Shown: positions 1 to 8,387 of the stretch, piece after piece
Layout of the letters: every line of letters begins with the position of its first letter
Numbering within the stretch: the first letter of the stretch is position 1
Source of the DNA: Flavobacteriaceae bacterium
GTDB taxonomy: Bacteria > Bacteroidota > Bacteroidia > Flavobacteriales > Flavobacteriaceae
Assembly (NCBI GenBank): GCA_027490305.1
Contig: JAIXYI010000076.1
Coordinates: 1 to 37,960, forward strand
Length of the DNA stretch: 37,960 nucleotides
Reading direction: 5' to 3'
Program-made: the position numbers and the translations under genes
The notes under the pieces: model-generated
The model's input: only the letters and a program-made list of their open reading frames with translations
Told to the model about the DNA's origin: nothing
Database searches by the model: none

Positions 1-13
1 AAAATAAAAATAA

Positions 14-35
14 GTGCCGGGCCGAAACCCGGCAC
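14..35 (-). terminator. Rho-independent terminator of the 1143-aa gene
   Basis: On the minus strand GTGCCGGG and CCCGGCAC form a perfect 8-bp GC-rich stem around a 6-nt loop. The run TTATTTTTATTTT follows, up to the window edge. It lies 6 bp beyond the stop codon of the minus-strand gene. Confidence 0.85.
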
Positions 36-41
36 ATGAAT

Positions 42-3000
42 TTAAGGTTTGACTTCCATTGGTGGTTTCAACTCATTGTCGTTCTGTTTGAACGGACTGT
101 CGCCGGTGTCACAGCCATCGCCGCAAGGCAATCCGACGGTAGTGATCGAAACGCCTTTTTCCTGTAGGCCGATCAACGACGTCGGAAGCGTGGTTTCCCA
201 GGTTTCCTCCACCACATACTCCTGCTCTTTCAACTCGTCCACAATCGACTTGTAAAGCGGGTCACCGATCACCGGAACGCTACCTCCATTCCATACCTGT
301 CCGGTAGCCATGAAATGCATGACCGCATCTTCAAAACCAGGCGTTACCGACACAATTACACGCGCCATACCGGCCTGGATGAAATTACGGAACAACGGAT
401 CGTCGCTTTCAGATTGGAAGAGTTCTTTCCAGTTGTTTTTAAACGCCCAGTAATACGGGTAAAAGGTATAACTCATAATATTCCACTCAAAAGCCTGCTC
501 CAGGAACTTGGCTTTGGCAGCATAAGCATCCATTTGCGCATCGCGGGTGATATCGAAATCCTTAAAACTTGAGCCCGTATAATACTGAACCCCCAGTTGC
601 GATGGCGGCACCAGATACGAGACACAGTTTTTCTTGAGTATGCCCGACTCAATATCACGATAAAAGAGTGGGTTGGCTGCAAGCGATTTCGTTCCTTCCT
701 GTTGGGCCGAGGCCACTTTCTCGTTATACTCGGCGAATCGGTCATAATAGGCCTTTACAATCACGTCATAGGTTTTCAGTTGCCAATTTTGAAAAAGTTC
801 TTCGCCCCGTTCAAAACGGCAGGTTACCTGAAGTGAAAACGCGCCCACATCCCATGTGTTTAAACAAACAGGCACCGTCTCATCCGTGTAACGCCGTTCG
901 TCGGTGCTGTTGAAATAGATTAGTTCAGACACCGAAGTTGGAGTACCTAAATGGAGTACATTAGCGGCAGATGATTTTGGTACATACCGCGTTATATTCC
1001 CAATGGCAATATCTGCATTACAATTGTTATTATTCGATCTGCGCATGGTATAATTCCATAACGCGCAGTAGGCTTTGTATCCCTGGGGTGTTCGGATATC
1101 GTTGTACTCAAATGACATAGCTCCGTTTTTCCCCTCTCCCTTGTAAGCGCGCCCGACCACTTTATATTTTTCCGGCGGCGCTTCCACATTGGCATTATAG
1201 GCCGCGGCCAGGGCAAAATAGTTCGTTTCCGTAAGGTACTGGGCGTTGCTCAGGCCTAAGCTCTCCGGCGTTGGAGGGGCAGTCAGTTCGCTGATACCGT
1301 CTGTCGCTTTTTCGCCCAAGTCCATTCCCAAACGGAAAAGCTTTGATGGTTCGGGAACCATAAACTCGAACATCAGCCGTTTGCCGTAATTTAGGATAGC
1401 GTTCTTGTAAACTGCATTGATGTAGCGATACACACCAGATACGTTGCCTGTGCCAGTGCGGTTATCCAAAATATGCGTGTTCTCTTCTTTATAACGTTCG
1501 GTTACTTTGGTCACTACTTCTTCGCGAAACCTGCTCACAATACGTTCTGTCGCCGATTGCGTTATTTCCTTCGACTTTGTAACGGCCTGGCGATTGCTTT
1601 CATCCTTTGAGGTCGCTATCGCGAAATTAGCCCCCAATTCAAATGTGGTATTTTGTCCGTACTTCCCACTTACGTTGGCGTATGCACCGGCTTGCTTCTC
1701 CTGATGCAGCATTTTAGCGATCTCAGACTGCATTTCAAAGCGCTCGGTAGTGGCGGTGTCGGTAATATTTTCTTTTTCCGTCTGCCTTTCGGTAGTGACG
1801 GTTGTCTCTTCGATTCGCTCACGTGTGGTGGTGCGGTTCTTGAATTCACCTTGCATGATATTCTCGATACTTGATACTTCCGCCTCGCGATAACAACAAA
1901 CTTCGGCAACTACTTTTTTATAATCGGCGATGCCCAACCTTCTGATTCCAAACATATTTGGAGCAAAAGTCGAACCGAGATTACCCTGGTTGTCATTGGT
2001 TCTTTGGCGAATCGTGGCTACGCCTACGATTTTACCCTGCAGTGTGACGTCAACTTCAAGGTCGGCTACCGATCCGTCGAGCAGGTAGAATGTCATCGTA
2101 AGATGAAACTCCGTTTTACCATTGGGAATAATAAGATTCGGTATGTCGGGGAAAAGGTATATTCCCAGCAAATTACCGCCTGCCTCCGCAAATGCCGTTC
2201 CCGTAATCGGTGTTGTCACACCCGGAAATGTGACTTCATAGTCTACGGATGTAATCTCCGCATTTGCATACGCCTGGGTTAATACAAACTGGATCTTGCC
2301 CGTGTGCCAACTTGTTTCTTTGAACGATACGATAAAAGGAATCTGGTTCTCGGTAGTGAAAGGGTCGCGCATTTCACTTCCACTACGGGCCTGAAAAGAC
2401 ATTCCGCCAATTGTCACAATTTTCTCCGTCTCCCTAACGGCCCCGAAAACGGTTTTTGCCACCCGCTTACTTTCCTGCTCAAGACCTTCGATGATGGCAT
2501 CATAGGTGGTTTCTTTCAAGAGGTCAAGTGTCTTGACAACGTGAAAAGATTCAGGGGAAAGATCTCTTTCCAGTTGAACAGGATCAATTTCAGGCGGAAT
2601 AGTTGGATTAAAGTCGGGTAGTTGCAGATTTTCGAATTCATAGAACGTTTCTACGCATCCGGAACAGTCTGTACGGGTTTTTTCTATAGTGCTCGCGTTT
2701 GCGTAGGCCTGGGCAACCTGATCCAAATAGTCGGTCATTGCCGAGTCGTACTTTTTCCCGTAAAGCAATCTGTAGTCTTTCTGCAGTTTTTTCAATTCTA
2801 TAACAGCGGCATCGTTCCGCTGCATATCGTAGCGACCGTCCAAAATAGCTGCATCGTCCATTAGTTTCTTTTTGCTGAACAAGGGCTTTGGGTCGACTCC
2901 TTTTTGAGCCGAGATACTTACGGAGCCGCCATCAGCAAACAGTTCAACAGGCAATACAACACGGGCACGAACGACGACAGGTAACGCAGCAAGAAATTGT

Positions 3001-3473
3001 GGCTTTGTCAAACGTTCTTTGAAAACCAGCACATTGTATAAAACAATCAGTTGCATAACGGTTTCCTTGACATAAAACTCGTCGTGATGTACTACCTGGT
3101 AGTAAAGATTGTCCCATAAATCTCTTGGTACAAGGCCAGTAGACTTGAGTGCGCCTATTTTATCGTAAACTTCCTCCGGGATAAATGAGGATGTAAGCCG
3201 TGCCAGATAATCTGCCGCATCGATATAATCCTTGCCGACCTTCGTTCTGAGCACGGCCATGTCACGGTAGAAAACCAGTTTATTGGTCGGAACCTTCTTC
3301 ATTGCCTCCCATTTATCGTCGGGCGCAAGCTGAACGGCTTTGTAGAAATCGGATGAACTTAGCGTCGCATCATTTACAAAGCGTTGACCTTCGTTCTCGG
3401 GGTTACTGAGTTCCGGCGGGCGGATACTGACAAACTTAAACAAGGTTTGCTGTTGGTTGAGATCCTTCTCCAT
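42..3473 (-). CDS. Uncharacterised 1143-aa protein with central Thr/Glu/Arg-rich coiled segment
   Basis: I do not recognise a named family. No signal peptide or membrane helix is visible, so the product looks cytoplasmic or exported by a non-Sec route. Residues 1-300 are mixed alpha-helical. About 350-500 looks beta-rich. About 550-690 is a charged Thr/Glu/Arg/Lys-rich helical stretch, rich in TTERQTEKE-like runs, probably coiled coil. The remainder is mixed, with a recognisable-looking stretch near residue 1035 (FRNFIQAGMARVIVSVTPGF) that I associate with large uncharacterised proteins of other bacteria; this is memory-based resemblance, not a search. The tail has closely spaced cysteines (PCGDGCDTG). 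The start is the first ATG, 24 nt downstream of a perfect TAGGTTTG -7 box. It is monocistronic, with its own terminator. The promoter shares a palindrome with the five-gene operon at 8491-13174, suggesting a common regulon. A structural role in a secreted or injected apparatus is possible but unproven. Confidence 0.85.
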   Translation of the reverse strand: MEKDLNQQQTLFKFVSIRPPELSNPENEGQRFVNDATLSSSDFYKAVQLAPDDKWEAMKKVPTNKLVFYRDMAVLRTKVGKDYIDAADYLARLTSSFIPEEVYDKIGALKSTGLVPRDLWDNLYYQVVHHDEFYVKETVMQLIVLYNVLVFKERLTKPQFLAALPVVVRARVVLPVELFADGGSVSISAQKGVDPKPLFSKKKLMDDAAILDGRYDMQRNDAAVIELKKLQKDYRLLYGKKYDSAMTDYLDQVAQAYANASTIEKTRTDCSGCVETFYEFENLQLPDFNPTIPPEIDPVQLERDLSPESFHVVKTLDLLKETTYDAIIEGLEQESKRVAKTVFGAVRETEKIVTIGGMSFQARSGSEMRDPFTTENQIPFIVSFKETSWHTGKIQFVLTQAYANAEITSVDYEVTFPGVTTPITGTAFAEAGGNLLGIYLFPDIPNLIIPNGKTEFHLTMTFYLLDGSVADLEVDVTLQGKIVGVATIRQRTNDNQGNLGSTFAPNMFGIRRLGIADYKKVVAEVCCYREAEVSSIENIMQGEFKNRTTTRERIEETTVTTERQTEKENITDTATTERFEMQSEIAKMLHQEKQAGAYANVSGKYGQNTTFELGANFAIATSKDESNRQAVTKSKEITQSATERIVSRFREEVVTKVTERYKEENTHILDNRTGTGNVSGVYRYINAVYKNAILNYGKRLMFEFMVPEPSKLFRLGMDLGEKATDGISELTAPPTPESLGLSNAQYLTETNYFALAAAYNANVEAPPEKYKVVGRAYKGEGKNGAMSFEYNDIRTPQGYKAYCALWNYTMRRSNNNNCNADIAIGNITRYVPKSSAANVLHLGTPTSVSELIYFNSTDERRYTDETVPVCLNTWDVGAFSLQVTCRFERGEELFQNWQLKTYDVIVKAYYDRFAEYNEKVASAQQEGTKSLAANPLFYRDIESGILKKNCVSYLVPPSQLGVQYYTGSSFKDFDITRDAQMDAYAAKAKFLEQAFEWNIMSYTFYPYYWAFKNNWKELFQSESDDPLFRNFIQAGMARVIVSVTPGFEDAVMHFMATGQVWNGGSVPVIGDPLYKSIVDELKEQEYVVEETWETTLPTSLIGLQEKGVSITTVGLPCGDGCDTGDSPFKQNDNELKPPMEVKP

Positions 3474-3497
3474 ATACTATCATGAATGGTTATGTCC

Positions 3498-3542
3498 CAA
3501 ACCTAAAAATAACGAACGGATTGACACTACGTATTTCTACGT
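3498..3542 (-). promoter_or_regulatory. Promoter of the 1143-aa gene with upstream palindromic site
   Basis: On the minus strand TAGGTTTG (3498-3505) matches the Bacteroidota -7 consensus TAnnTTTG and lies 24 nt before the ATG. The inverted repeat ACGTA-TTTC-TACGT (3529-3542) is centred 34 bp upstream of the centre of that box, which would place it near -41, a usual activator position. The same palindrome with the same spacing precedes the operon starting at 8491. The regulator is unknown. Confidence 0.6.
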
Positions 3543-3570
3543 GATTTTCCTACACCGATAAAAATTTCCC

Positions 3571-4450
3571 GAGTACCTGAGTCCCTGAGTCCCTGAGCGT
3601 CCAACAACCAATTACCAACTCCCAACTAACCCGTTACCCCGAGCCAAGCGAAGGACCTACACGGCGTAAGCAACTGAGTTGAGCACCTGAGTCCCTGAGC
3701 ACCTGAGCGGCAACTACAGATTTGAGGTGTCGCCGCCTCTAAAATAGCTCTTCACACTAAGCACCGCTATTTCGAGCGAAGCGAGAAATCCAAATCTACC
3801 GCCGTGCCACCTGGTCATCCCGAGCAAAGCGAGGGACCTACACTACGTGAGCAGCCGAGTAACGAAGCACCTTAGTCCCTGAGCGTCCAACAACCAACAA
3901 CCAATTACCAACAACCAAACACTGCCTACTGCGACTGCCTACTACCCACTCCCAACTAGCCCTTCATCCCGAGCAAAGCGAGGGACCTACACTGCGTGAG
4001 CACCTGAGCACCTGAGTCCCTGAGTCCCTGAGCGTCCAACAACCAATTACCAACTACCAAACACTGCCTACTGCGACTGCCTACTACCCACTCCCAACTA
4101 GCCCTTCATCCTGAGCAAAGCGAGGGACCTACACTACGTGAGCAATCGAGTAACGAAGCACCTTAGTCCCTAAGCACCTGAGTCCCTGAGTCCCTGAGCA
4201 CCTGAGCGTCCAACAACCAATTACCAACAACCAAACACTGCCTACTGCGACTGCCCACTGCCAACTCCTGAGACTGAGACTGAGACTGCCCACTGAATGT
4301 GATTCCTCATACGTTGGAATGACAATTGGTGCGTAGTAATGAGGCTACGTTCTCGCCTAGAAGTATCACTGCCTACTGCGACTGCCTACTGCCTACTTCT
4401 GCGACTGAGACTGCGACTGCGACTCCCATCTCCCAACTCCTTCCTTCCGC
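3571..4450. repeat. Compound intergenic repeat region (CTGAG / CCAAC / ACTGC words plus CGAGCAAAGCGAG elements)
   Basis: This gene-free spacer consists largely of reiterated short words: CCTGAGTC/CCTGAGCA runs, CCAACAACCAATTACCAAC runs and ACTGCCTACTGCGACTGCC runs. Between them sit copies of TCATCCCGAGCAAAGCGAGG followed by ACCTACACTACGTGAGC. Three long units are arranged head to tail starting at 3815, 3964 and 4106 (periods 149 and 142 bp). A degenerate unit lies at 3571-3720, and a related ATTTCGAGCGAAGCGAGAAA element near 3770. No ORF of credible quality occurs. The same composite appears in reverse complement at 36338-36576. Such CGAGCGAAGCGAG elements are familiar as dispersed intergenic repeats of Bacteroidota; their function is unknown. 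Confidence 0.85.
3815..4267 (+). repeat. Three direct tandem units of about 145 bp
   Basis: Units start at 3815, 3964 and 4106 with TCATCC(C/T)GAGCAAAGCG. Each continues through GGGACCTACACT(A/G)CGTGAGC, a variable number of CCTGAG words, GCGTCCAACAACCAA, and CAAACACTGCCTACTGCGAC. They differ mainly in the number of CTGAG words, as expected from slippage or unequal recombination. Confidence 0.8.
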
Positions 4451-4530
4451 AGAAACAAATTGTTAAAATCTACCTAAATTCCTGTAGATAAGTTTTTCCC
4501 GATGGTGCATCCCGCTGTGTTAATTTTCGA

Positions 4531-4538
4531 TACTTTCG
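4531..4538 (+). promoter_or_regulatory. Possible -7 box for the T9SS type A protein gene
   Basis: TACTTTCG resembles the Bacteroidota -7 consensus TAnnTTTG and lies 64 nt upstream of the ATG. No convincing -33 element was seen, so this is a weak call. Confidence 0.3.
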
Positions 4539-4602
4539 CCGTCTGGCCTTACCGCAATACGATGCTGCATAAGCCTCCCCATGTAAACAAAACCCATTAC
4601 AT

Positions 4603-6885
4603 ATGAACAAATCGTTACTCTTTTTCACACTGCTGTCGGTGGCGCTGGCCTCGGGTCAGTCAAAGCTGTCGGTCATTCATCCGACAACCGGCCTTCAGGA
4701 ATCGTCACTTATAGCACAGCCGCCGACCCCAGTTAACATGCTGCAACGTTCCACCATGTCGGTGATCCTGGGCGGTGTTATAAAATCGGAATACACCCGT
4801 GTGCCGTTGGGGCAGCAGGCACAATCCGTCTATTCGGCATCCATCTTCAACAACAATTCCGAGCCGGCCAATGTGAAACTGCGCCTACGCGTCTTCGACC
4901 CCTCTATGACGCAGGTGGCACTAGCGACCAGCGTGTCTGAGACGATTGACACCTTTTCTACCACTTCGGTACTGACCGTGACTCCGGTTTTTACTCCTTC
5001 CATCGGAACCTATACCTTTACGTATGACGCCATAGTAGACGGCTATCCGGATACCGATAGCGCTGTCACCTATACCGTGCAGTATACCGATACGGAAATG
5101 GCCCGTGACAACAATACACCCAACGGCGGACTCGGTATTGGCGACGGTGGCGGTTATTTAGGTAATTCCTTCACCTACAGCAGCGCCGCTACGCTGGCCT
5201 CTGTCTCCATCTACCAATTGGGGCCTAACGCCGCTTCTATCGAAATGGGATGCGCCATATTCAAAGTGGTAGCCGGTGAACCCCAACTGGTCTACACGGT
5301 GCCCTCACAGGTGCTGCCAGCGAATAACCCCTCCGGCTGGGTCACGTATACGGTGGATCCGCCTCTGGCGATTGCGGCAGGCGATAAACTGGTTGTTTGC
5401 GCACAGGAATACGCCCAGACACTTCGGGTCGGACTCACCACCGATATCTATACAGCGGGTGCCACCTACGTGTTTTGGCCCACAAGTCCTTTCAGCGGCT
5501 GGGCGCACAACGAGAATTTCGGCGGCCAGTTCGCAAAGCCCTATATGATTCGAACGAACCTCGCCTGCAACATTGCCGAACCTACCGTCAACACCACACA
5601 GCAATTTTGTGAAGGCGCCGTAGTCAGCGATCTTGTCGCCACTGGCACAGGTATCCAATGGTTCGCCGACGCCGTTGGCGGAACCGCACTCGACGGAACG
5701 ACGGCACTGGCTACCGGAACCTACCATGTTTCCCAAACCGACGGTAGCTGCACCAGCGACCGGGTGGCGGTTTCAGTAACGGTAGATCCGCTTACGCAAA
5801 ACACCACTGTTGTTGACACCTGCGACCAATACACCTGGGCGGTAAACGGCACTACCTACACGACTTCAGGAAGTTATAACGTTACGACAGGTTGCCATAC
5901 CGAGATCCTCGATTTAACCATCACGCCGACCACCGTCAATACCACTGTGGTAGACACCTGTGACCAATACACGTGGGCGGTAAACGGCACTACCTACACG
6001 ACTTCAGGAAGTTATGATGTCACCGTAGGTTGCCATACTGAAATACTCGATTTAACCATCACGCCGACCACTGTCAACACCACCGTGGTAGACACCTGCG
6101 ACCAATACACGTGGGCGGTAAACGGCACTACCTACACGACTTCAGGAAGTTATGACGTCACCGTAGGTTGCCATACCGAAATACTCGATTTAACCATCAC
6201 GCCGACCACTGTCAACTCCGCGGTAGTGACAGCATGCGACCAGTACACCTGGGCGGTAAACGGCACTACATATACTGCTTCCGGCAGTTATGACGTTACG
6301 GTTGGCTGCCATACCGAAATCCTGGAGCTGACAATACAGTCGCCACCCACCTTTAGCGTGCAACCTGTGAACGCTAGTATTGAGGAAGGCAGTCCGGTGA
6401 CGTTCACCGCAGTAGCGCAAAACGCGGCTTCCTATGTATGGCAACTCAGCACAAACGGCGGACAAACCTGGACCAACCTGCCGGAAGGAAACGGCATAAC
6501 GGGAACGAACACCAATACGCTTTCAATCAGTGGCGTGCTGACGACCCTGCAGGTCAACGGCGTAATGGTGCGCGTCATTATCACCAACGGCAGTTGCGAC
6601 GTAACCAGCGACGAAGTGACCCTATCGGTTTTCCTGGGTCTTAACGACGTCGACCGAAACAACGTCGTACTGTATCCGAACCCAACGAAAGGATACGTCC
6701 ACGTCACGACAAACGCCGCCTCGGCCATCATCACGGTAACCGACCTCAACGGACGGACGGTGCACACGCAGCGCCTGACAGAGGGAAGCGGAGACATCCT
6801 GATCTCAGATGTGCAGGCAGGTGTTTACCTCTTCACGATCGCCACCGACAACGGTGTGACGCATAGGAAAGTCGTAAAGCAGTAA
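4603..6885 (+). CDS. Secreted T9SS type A sorting-domain protein with four 46-aa repeats
   Basis: This is an extracellular or cell-surface protein of 760 aa. The N-terminus MNKSLLFFTLLSVALASGQS is a Sec signal peptide. Residues ~55-330 form a beta-rich region of extracellular type. A short Ig-like segment with paired cysteines follows (~325-395). Four nearly identical 46-aa modules occupy about 400-583, each with DTCDQYTWAVNG, TYTTSGSY and GCHTEIL. An Ig-like domain (SVQPVNASIEEGSPVTFTAV) comes next. The last ~70 residues (LYPNPTKGYVHV, TDLNGRTVH, GVYLFTI, RKVVKQ) are a typical type A T9SS sorting signal, so the protein should cross the outer membrane via the Por secretion machinery and be cleaved there. 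Ligand or function cannot be read from sequence; an adhesin or polymer-binding role is plausible. A terminator follows directly. Confidence 0.93.
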   Translation: MNKSLLFFTLLSVALASGQSKLSVIHPTTGLQESSLIAQPPTPVNMLQRSTMSVILGGVIKSEYTRVPLGQQAQSVYSASIFNNNSEPANVKLRLRVFDPSMTQVALATSVSETIDTFSTTSVLTVTPVFTPSIGTYTFTYDAIVDGYPDTDSAVTYTVQYTDTEMARDNNTPNGGLGIGDGGGYLGNSFTYSSAATLASVSIYQLGPNAASIEMGCAIFKVVAGEPQLVYTVPSQVLPANNPSGWVTYTVDPPLAIAAGDKLVVCAQEYAQTLRVGLTTDIYTAGATYVFWPTSPFSGWAHNENFGGQFAKPYMIRTNLACNIAEPTVNTTQQFCEGAVVSDLVATGTGIQWFADAVGGTALDGTTALATGTYHVSQTDGSCTSDRVAVSVTVDPLTQNTTVVDTCDQYTWAVNGTTYTTSGSYNVTTGCHTEILDLTITPTTVNTTVVDTCDQYTWAVNGTTYTTSGSYDVTVGCHTEILDLTITPTTVNTTVVDTCDQYTWAVNGTTYTTSGSYDVTVGCHTEILDLTITPTTVNSAVVTACDQYTWAVNGTTYTASGSYDVTVGCHTEILELTIQSPPTFSVQPVNASIEEGSPVTFTAVAQNAASYVWQLSTNGGQTWTNLPEGNGITGTNTNTLSISGVLTTLQVNGVMVRVIITNGSCDVTSDEVTLSVFLGLNDVDRNNVVLYPNPTKGYVHVTTNAASAIITVTDLNGRTVHTQRLTEGSGDILISDVQAGVYLFTIATDNGVTHRKVVKQ
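5800..6351 (+). repeat. Four in-frame tandem repeats of 138 bp (46 aa)
   Basis: The repeat starts at 5800, 5938, 6076 and 6214. The central copies are almost identical at the DNA level, and the last has diverged most (VVTACDQYTW in place of VVDTCDQYTW). Each copy holds two cysteines that could form an intra-module disulfide. High nucleotide identity suggests recent duplication and potential for copy-number change. Confidence 0.92.
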
Positions 6886-6904
6886 AACCACACACCATAC
6901 AGTG

Positions 6905-6932
6905 AAAACGCTCCTTCGGGGGCGTTTTTTTT
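6905..6932 (+). terminator. Rho-independent terminator after the T9SS type A gene
   Basis: AAAACGCTCC and GGGGCGTTTT pair over 10 bp (one G-T) around a TTCG tetraloop. An 8-T run begins within the 3' arm. It is 20 bp beyond the stop codon. Confidence 0.9.
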
Positions 6933-7497
6933 ATAGGGAATGACCTGACTGAACACCAAATAGCACGATAGGACCTTACTCACTACCCCGACCCTTAAAA
7001 CAGACGACCTCACAATAGCCACTGGCCATTACTGTCAACTTCGCTCCTGAGGCCTTTGAGTCCCTGAGTCACTGAGCGTTTAGGCAAGAGATAACCGCGT
7101 TATTGAGGGATGGCGTAATGCTTGTCAACGAACGACTTAACTCCCAAGCAGGATTCCTTCGCTGTGCTTGGGGAGGATGTTTCGCTTTTTCAATTGGATG
7201 GTCGGGAAGCGTTCGGTCTAAGATACTATGGGTAGTAAGAGCGTCGATGCAACTGCGTGTCCAGCCAACAGCATCTGAATTCCGAACACTATCTACTGAC
7301 CACCAATGTTTAACAACTACTAAGGTTTTCCCGCAAAATCATATGCACCGCCTTTGCCACTTTCACTTCAGATTAACGATGCCGGTTACAAAAGGCTACC
7401 CCCCTAAATGAACAAGTGGGATAAGGTCATACTCCGCCAAGACAATAACGAGCATTAACTTGAAAAACTTTACGATATGAAAAATCTTTCTTTATCT
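6933..7497. other. Gene-free spacer with a short CTGAG-word repeat fragment
   Basis: I see no convincing gene here. A CTGAG-word fragment of the kind found at 3571-4215 is present at 7044-7078 (CCTTTGAGTCCCTGAGTC region). The only ORF of note (7103-7411) lacks recognisable composition or family features and is judged spurious. Confidence 0.6.
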
Positions 7498-7758
7498 AAC
7501 GTGAGTTCGATATAAGCATGAAGTCAGGATGGCGGAAAGCACTTGGATGCAAGGCGCATTCCACAGCGATAGCGGTGCTATCGCGAGGAAATAGCACGCG
7601 GCAGACCGCTGCTTTAGACCATTAGCAACATGAAAAAGCGAGAAATCGTGATTTGTGGCGGTATACGATGCAAAATACAATATCCCAACTTTGAATTTAA
7701 AATTCAAAATGAGTCAATCCCTGTGCGTCTGACAAAACGCATATATCGAACTCACGTT
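7498..7758. mobile_element. MITE-like element of 261 bp with 20-bp terminal inverted repeats
   Basis: The ends AACGTGAGTTCGATATAAGC (7498-7517) and its complement GCATATATCGAACTCACGTT (7739-7758) match at 19 of 20 positions. Inside are a perfect 8-bp-stem hairpin GCGATAGC-GGT-GCTATCGC (7566-7584) and a 17-bp palindrome TTGAATTTAAAATTCAA (7691-7707). There is no transposase. A minus-strand 71-aa reading frame spans most of it (ending SCLYRTHVR); I believe similar short 'LYRTHV' ORFs are often annotated in Bacteroidota, which would fit a dispersed non-autonomous element, but this is recollection. No clear target-site duplication is visible. Confidence 0.7.
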
Positions 7759-7890
7759 GTTTAGGTAACGCCCTGAAAGCGCATCCTACTTGCACGATGC
7801 GATCCTTCCTGCATCGGGATGAACTGTAGTTGGTCTCTGCTGTTTTCACTCCCTCTTCCCTCTCTCCTCTCTCCTCTCACCCCTTTTCCC

Positions 7891-7898
7891 TATCTTTA
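7891..7898 (+). promoter_or_regulatory. Possible -7 box of crcB
   Basis: TATCTTTA, close to TAnnTTTG, ends 4 nt before the ATG, which would give an almost leaderless transcript. It is preceded by a pyrimidine-rich CTCTCCTCT repeat (7854-7890). No -33 box could be assigned. Confidence 0.3.
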
Positions 7899-7902
7899 CC
7901 CC

Positions 7903-8268
7903 ATGCGAACCCTCTTTCTTGTCGCCATCGGTGGTGCCCTCGGAAGCGTCTTCCGTTATCTGGTTTCCCAGTGGGTGCCGCGCGCACTGCCCGGCGATTT
8001 TCCCTGGGCGACCTTCGGGATTAACTTGTTGGGTTCCTTTCTCATCGGTGCTTTGATGGGACGATTGGCACCGGAAGACACCGGTCTTCGGTTCTTGCTC
8101 GTGACAGGTTTTTGTGGCGGCTTTACTACGTTTTCCGCGTTTGCGTATGAGACGATGCAACTGGTACAAAACGGGAATTACGTCTTGGCTGTTTCGTATG
8201 CGGCCGGCAGTATGCTAGTAGGTACGGCCCTCGTGGTCTTGGGAATGCGCATTTTCACAGGCGCTTAA
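7903..8268 (+). CDS. crcB: Fluoride ion channel CrcB/Fluc
   Basis: This is a small inner-membrane channel exporting fluoride, functioning as a dual-topology dimer in the known family. The 121-aa product has four hydrophobic segments and the family signatures GGALGSVFRYLVSQW near the N-terminus, GINLLGSFLIG in helix 2 and the hallmark GFCGGFTTFSAFAYE in helix 3, which holds the Phe-box and Na+-site region. Length is normal for the family. The ATG at 7903 was chosen because the alternative in-frame ATG at 7819 would add 28 residues encoded by low-complexity CTCTCC DNA ahead of the conserved MRTLFLVAIGG start. It appears to be a single-gene unit. I see no fluoride (crcB-motif) riboswitch upstream. 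Confidence 0.95.
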   Translation: MRTLFLVAIGGALGSVFRYLVSQWVPRALPGDFPWATFGINLLGSFLIGALMGRLAPEDTGLRFLLVTGFCGGFTTFSAFAYETMQLVQNGNYVLAVSYAAGSMLVGTALVVLGMRIFTGA

Positions 8269-8272
8269 AAAA

Positions 8273-8318
8273 CACGTATTTCTACGTGCTTTTGTAGAAC
8301 CGTTTTATCTTATCTTAG
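8273..8318 (+). promoter_or_regulatory. Promoter of the five-gene envelope operon with palindromic site
   Basis: CACGTA-TTTC-TACGTG (8273-8288) is a perfect 6-bp inverted repeat. TATCTTAG (8311-8318) is a fair TAnnTTTG-like -7 box. Centre-to-centre distance is 34 bp, identical to the arrangement in front of the 1143-aa gene (3498-3542). An overlapping TATCTTAT at 8306-8313 is an alternative box. The site lies only 4 bp after the crcB stop codon, and the leader to the first ATG would be about 165 nt. Confidence 0.55.
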
Positions 8319-8387
8319 CCGTGAGGGTAGGCATGTCAGTCGATTAGTCGGATGCAGCGCCTGCTCCCGAACCAAACAAAACACGAC

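Noticed and set aside
3571..4270. CRISPR-like array
   Set aside because: Repeats are of uneven length, the ~145-bp period is far too long, there are no unique equal-length spacers and no cas genes.
7103..7411. 102-aa ORF in the gene-poor spacer
   Set aside because: No recognisable domain, unlikely amino-acid composition (many His, Cys and Trp), no promoter or ribosome-binding context.
7492..7707. 71-aa minus-strand ORF
   Set aside because: It lies almost wholly inside the MITE-like element and runs through its palindromes, so it is better explained as part of the element than as a gene.
7759..7902. Fluoride riboswitch upstream of crcB
   Set aside because: The conserved crcB-motif core and pseudoknot elements are not recognisable; the region is mainly a GC-rich stretch followed by CTCTCC repeats.
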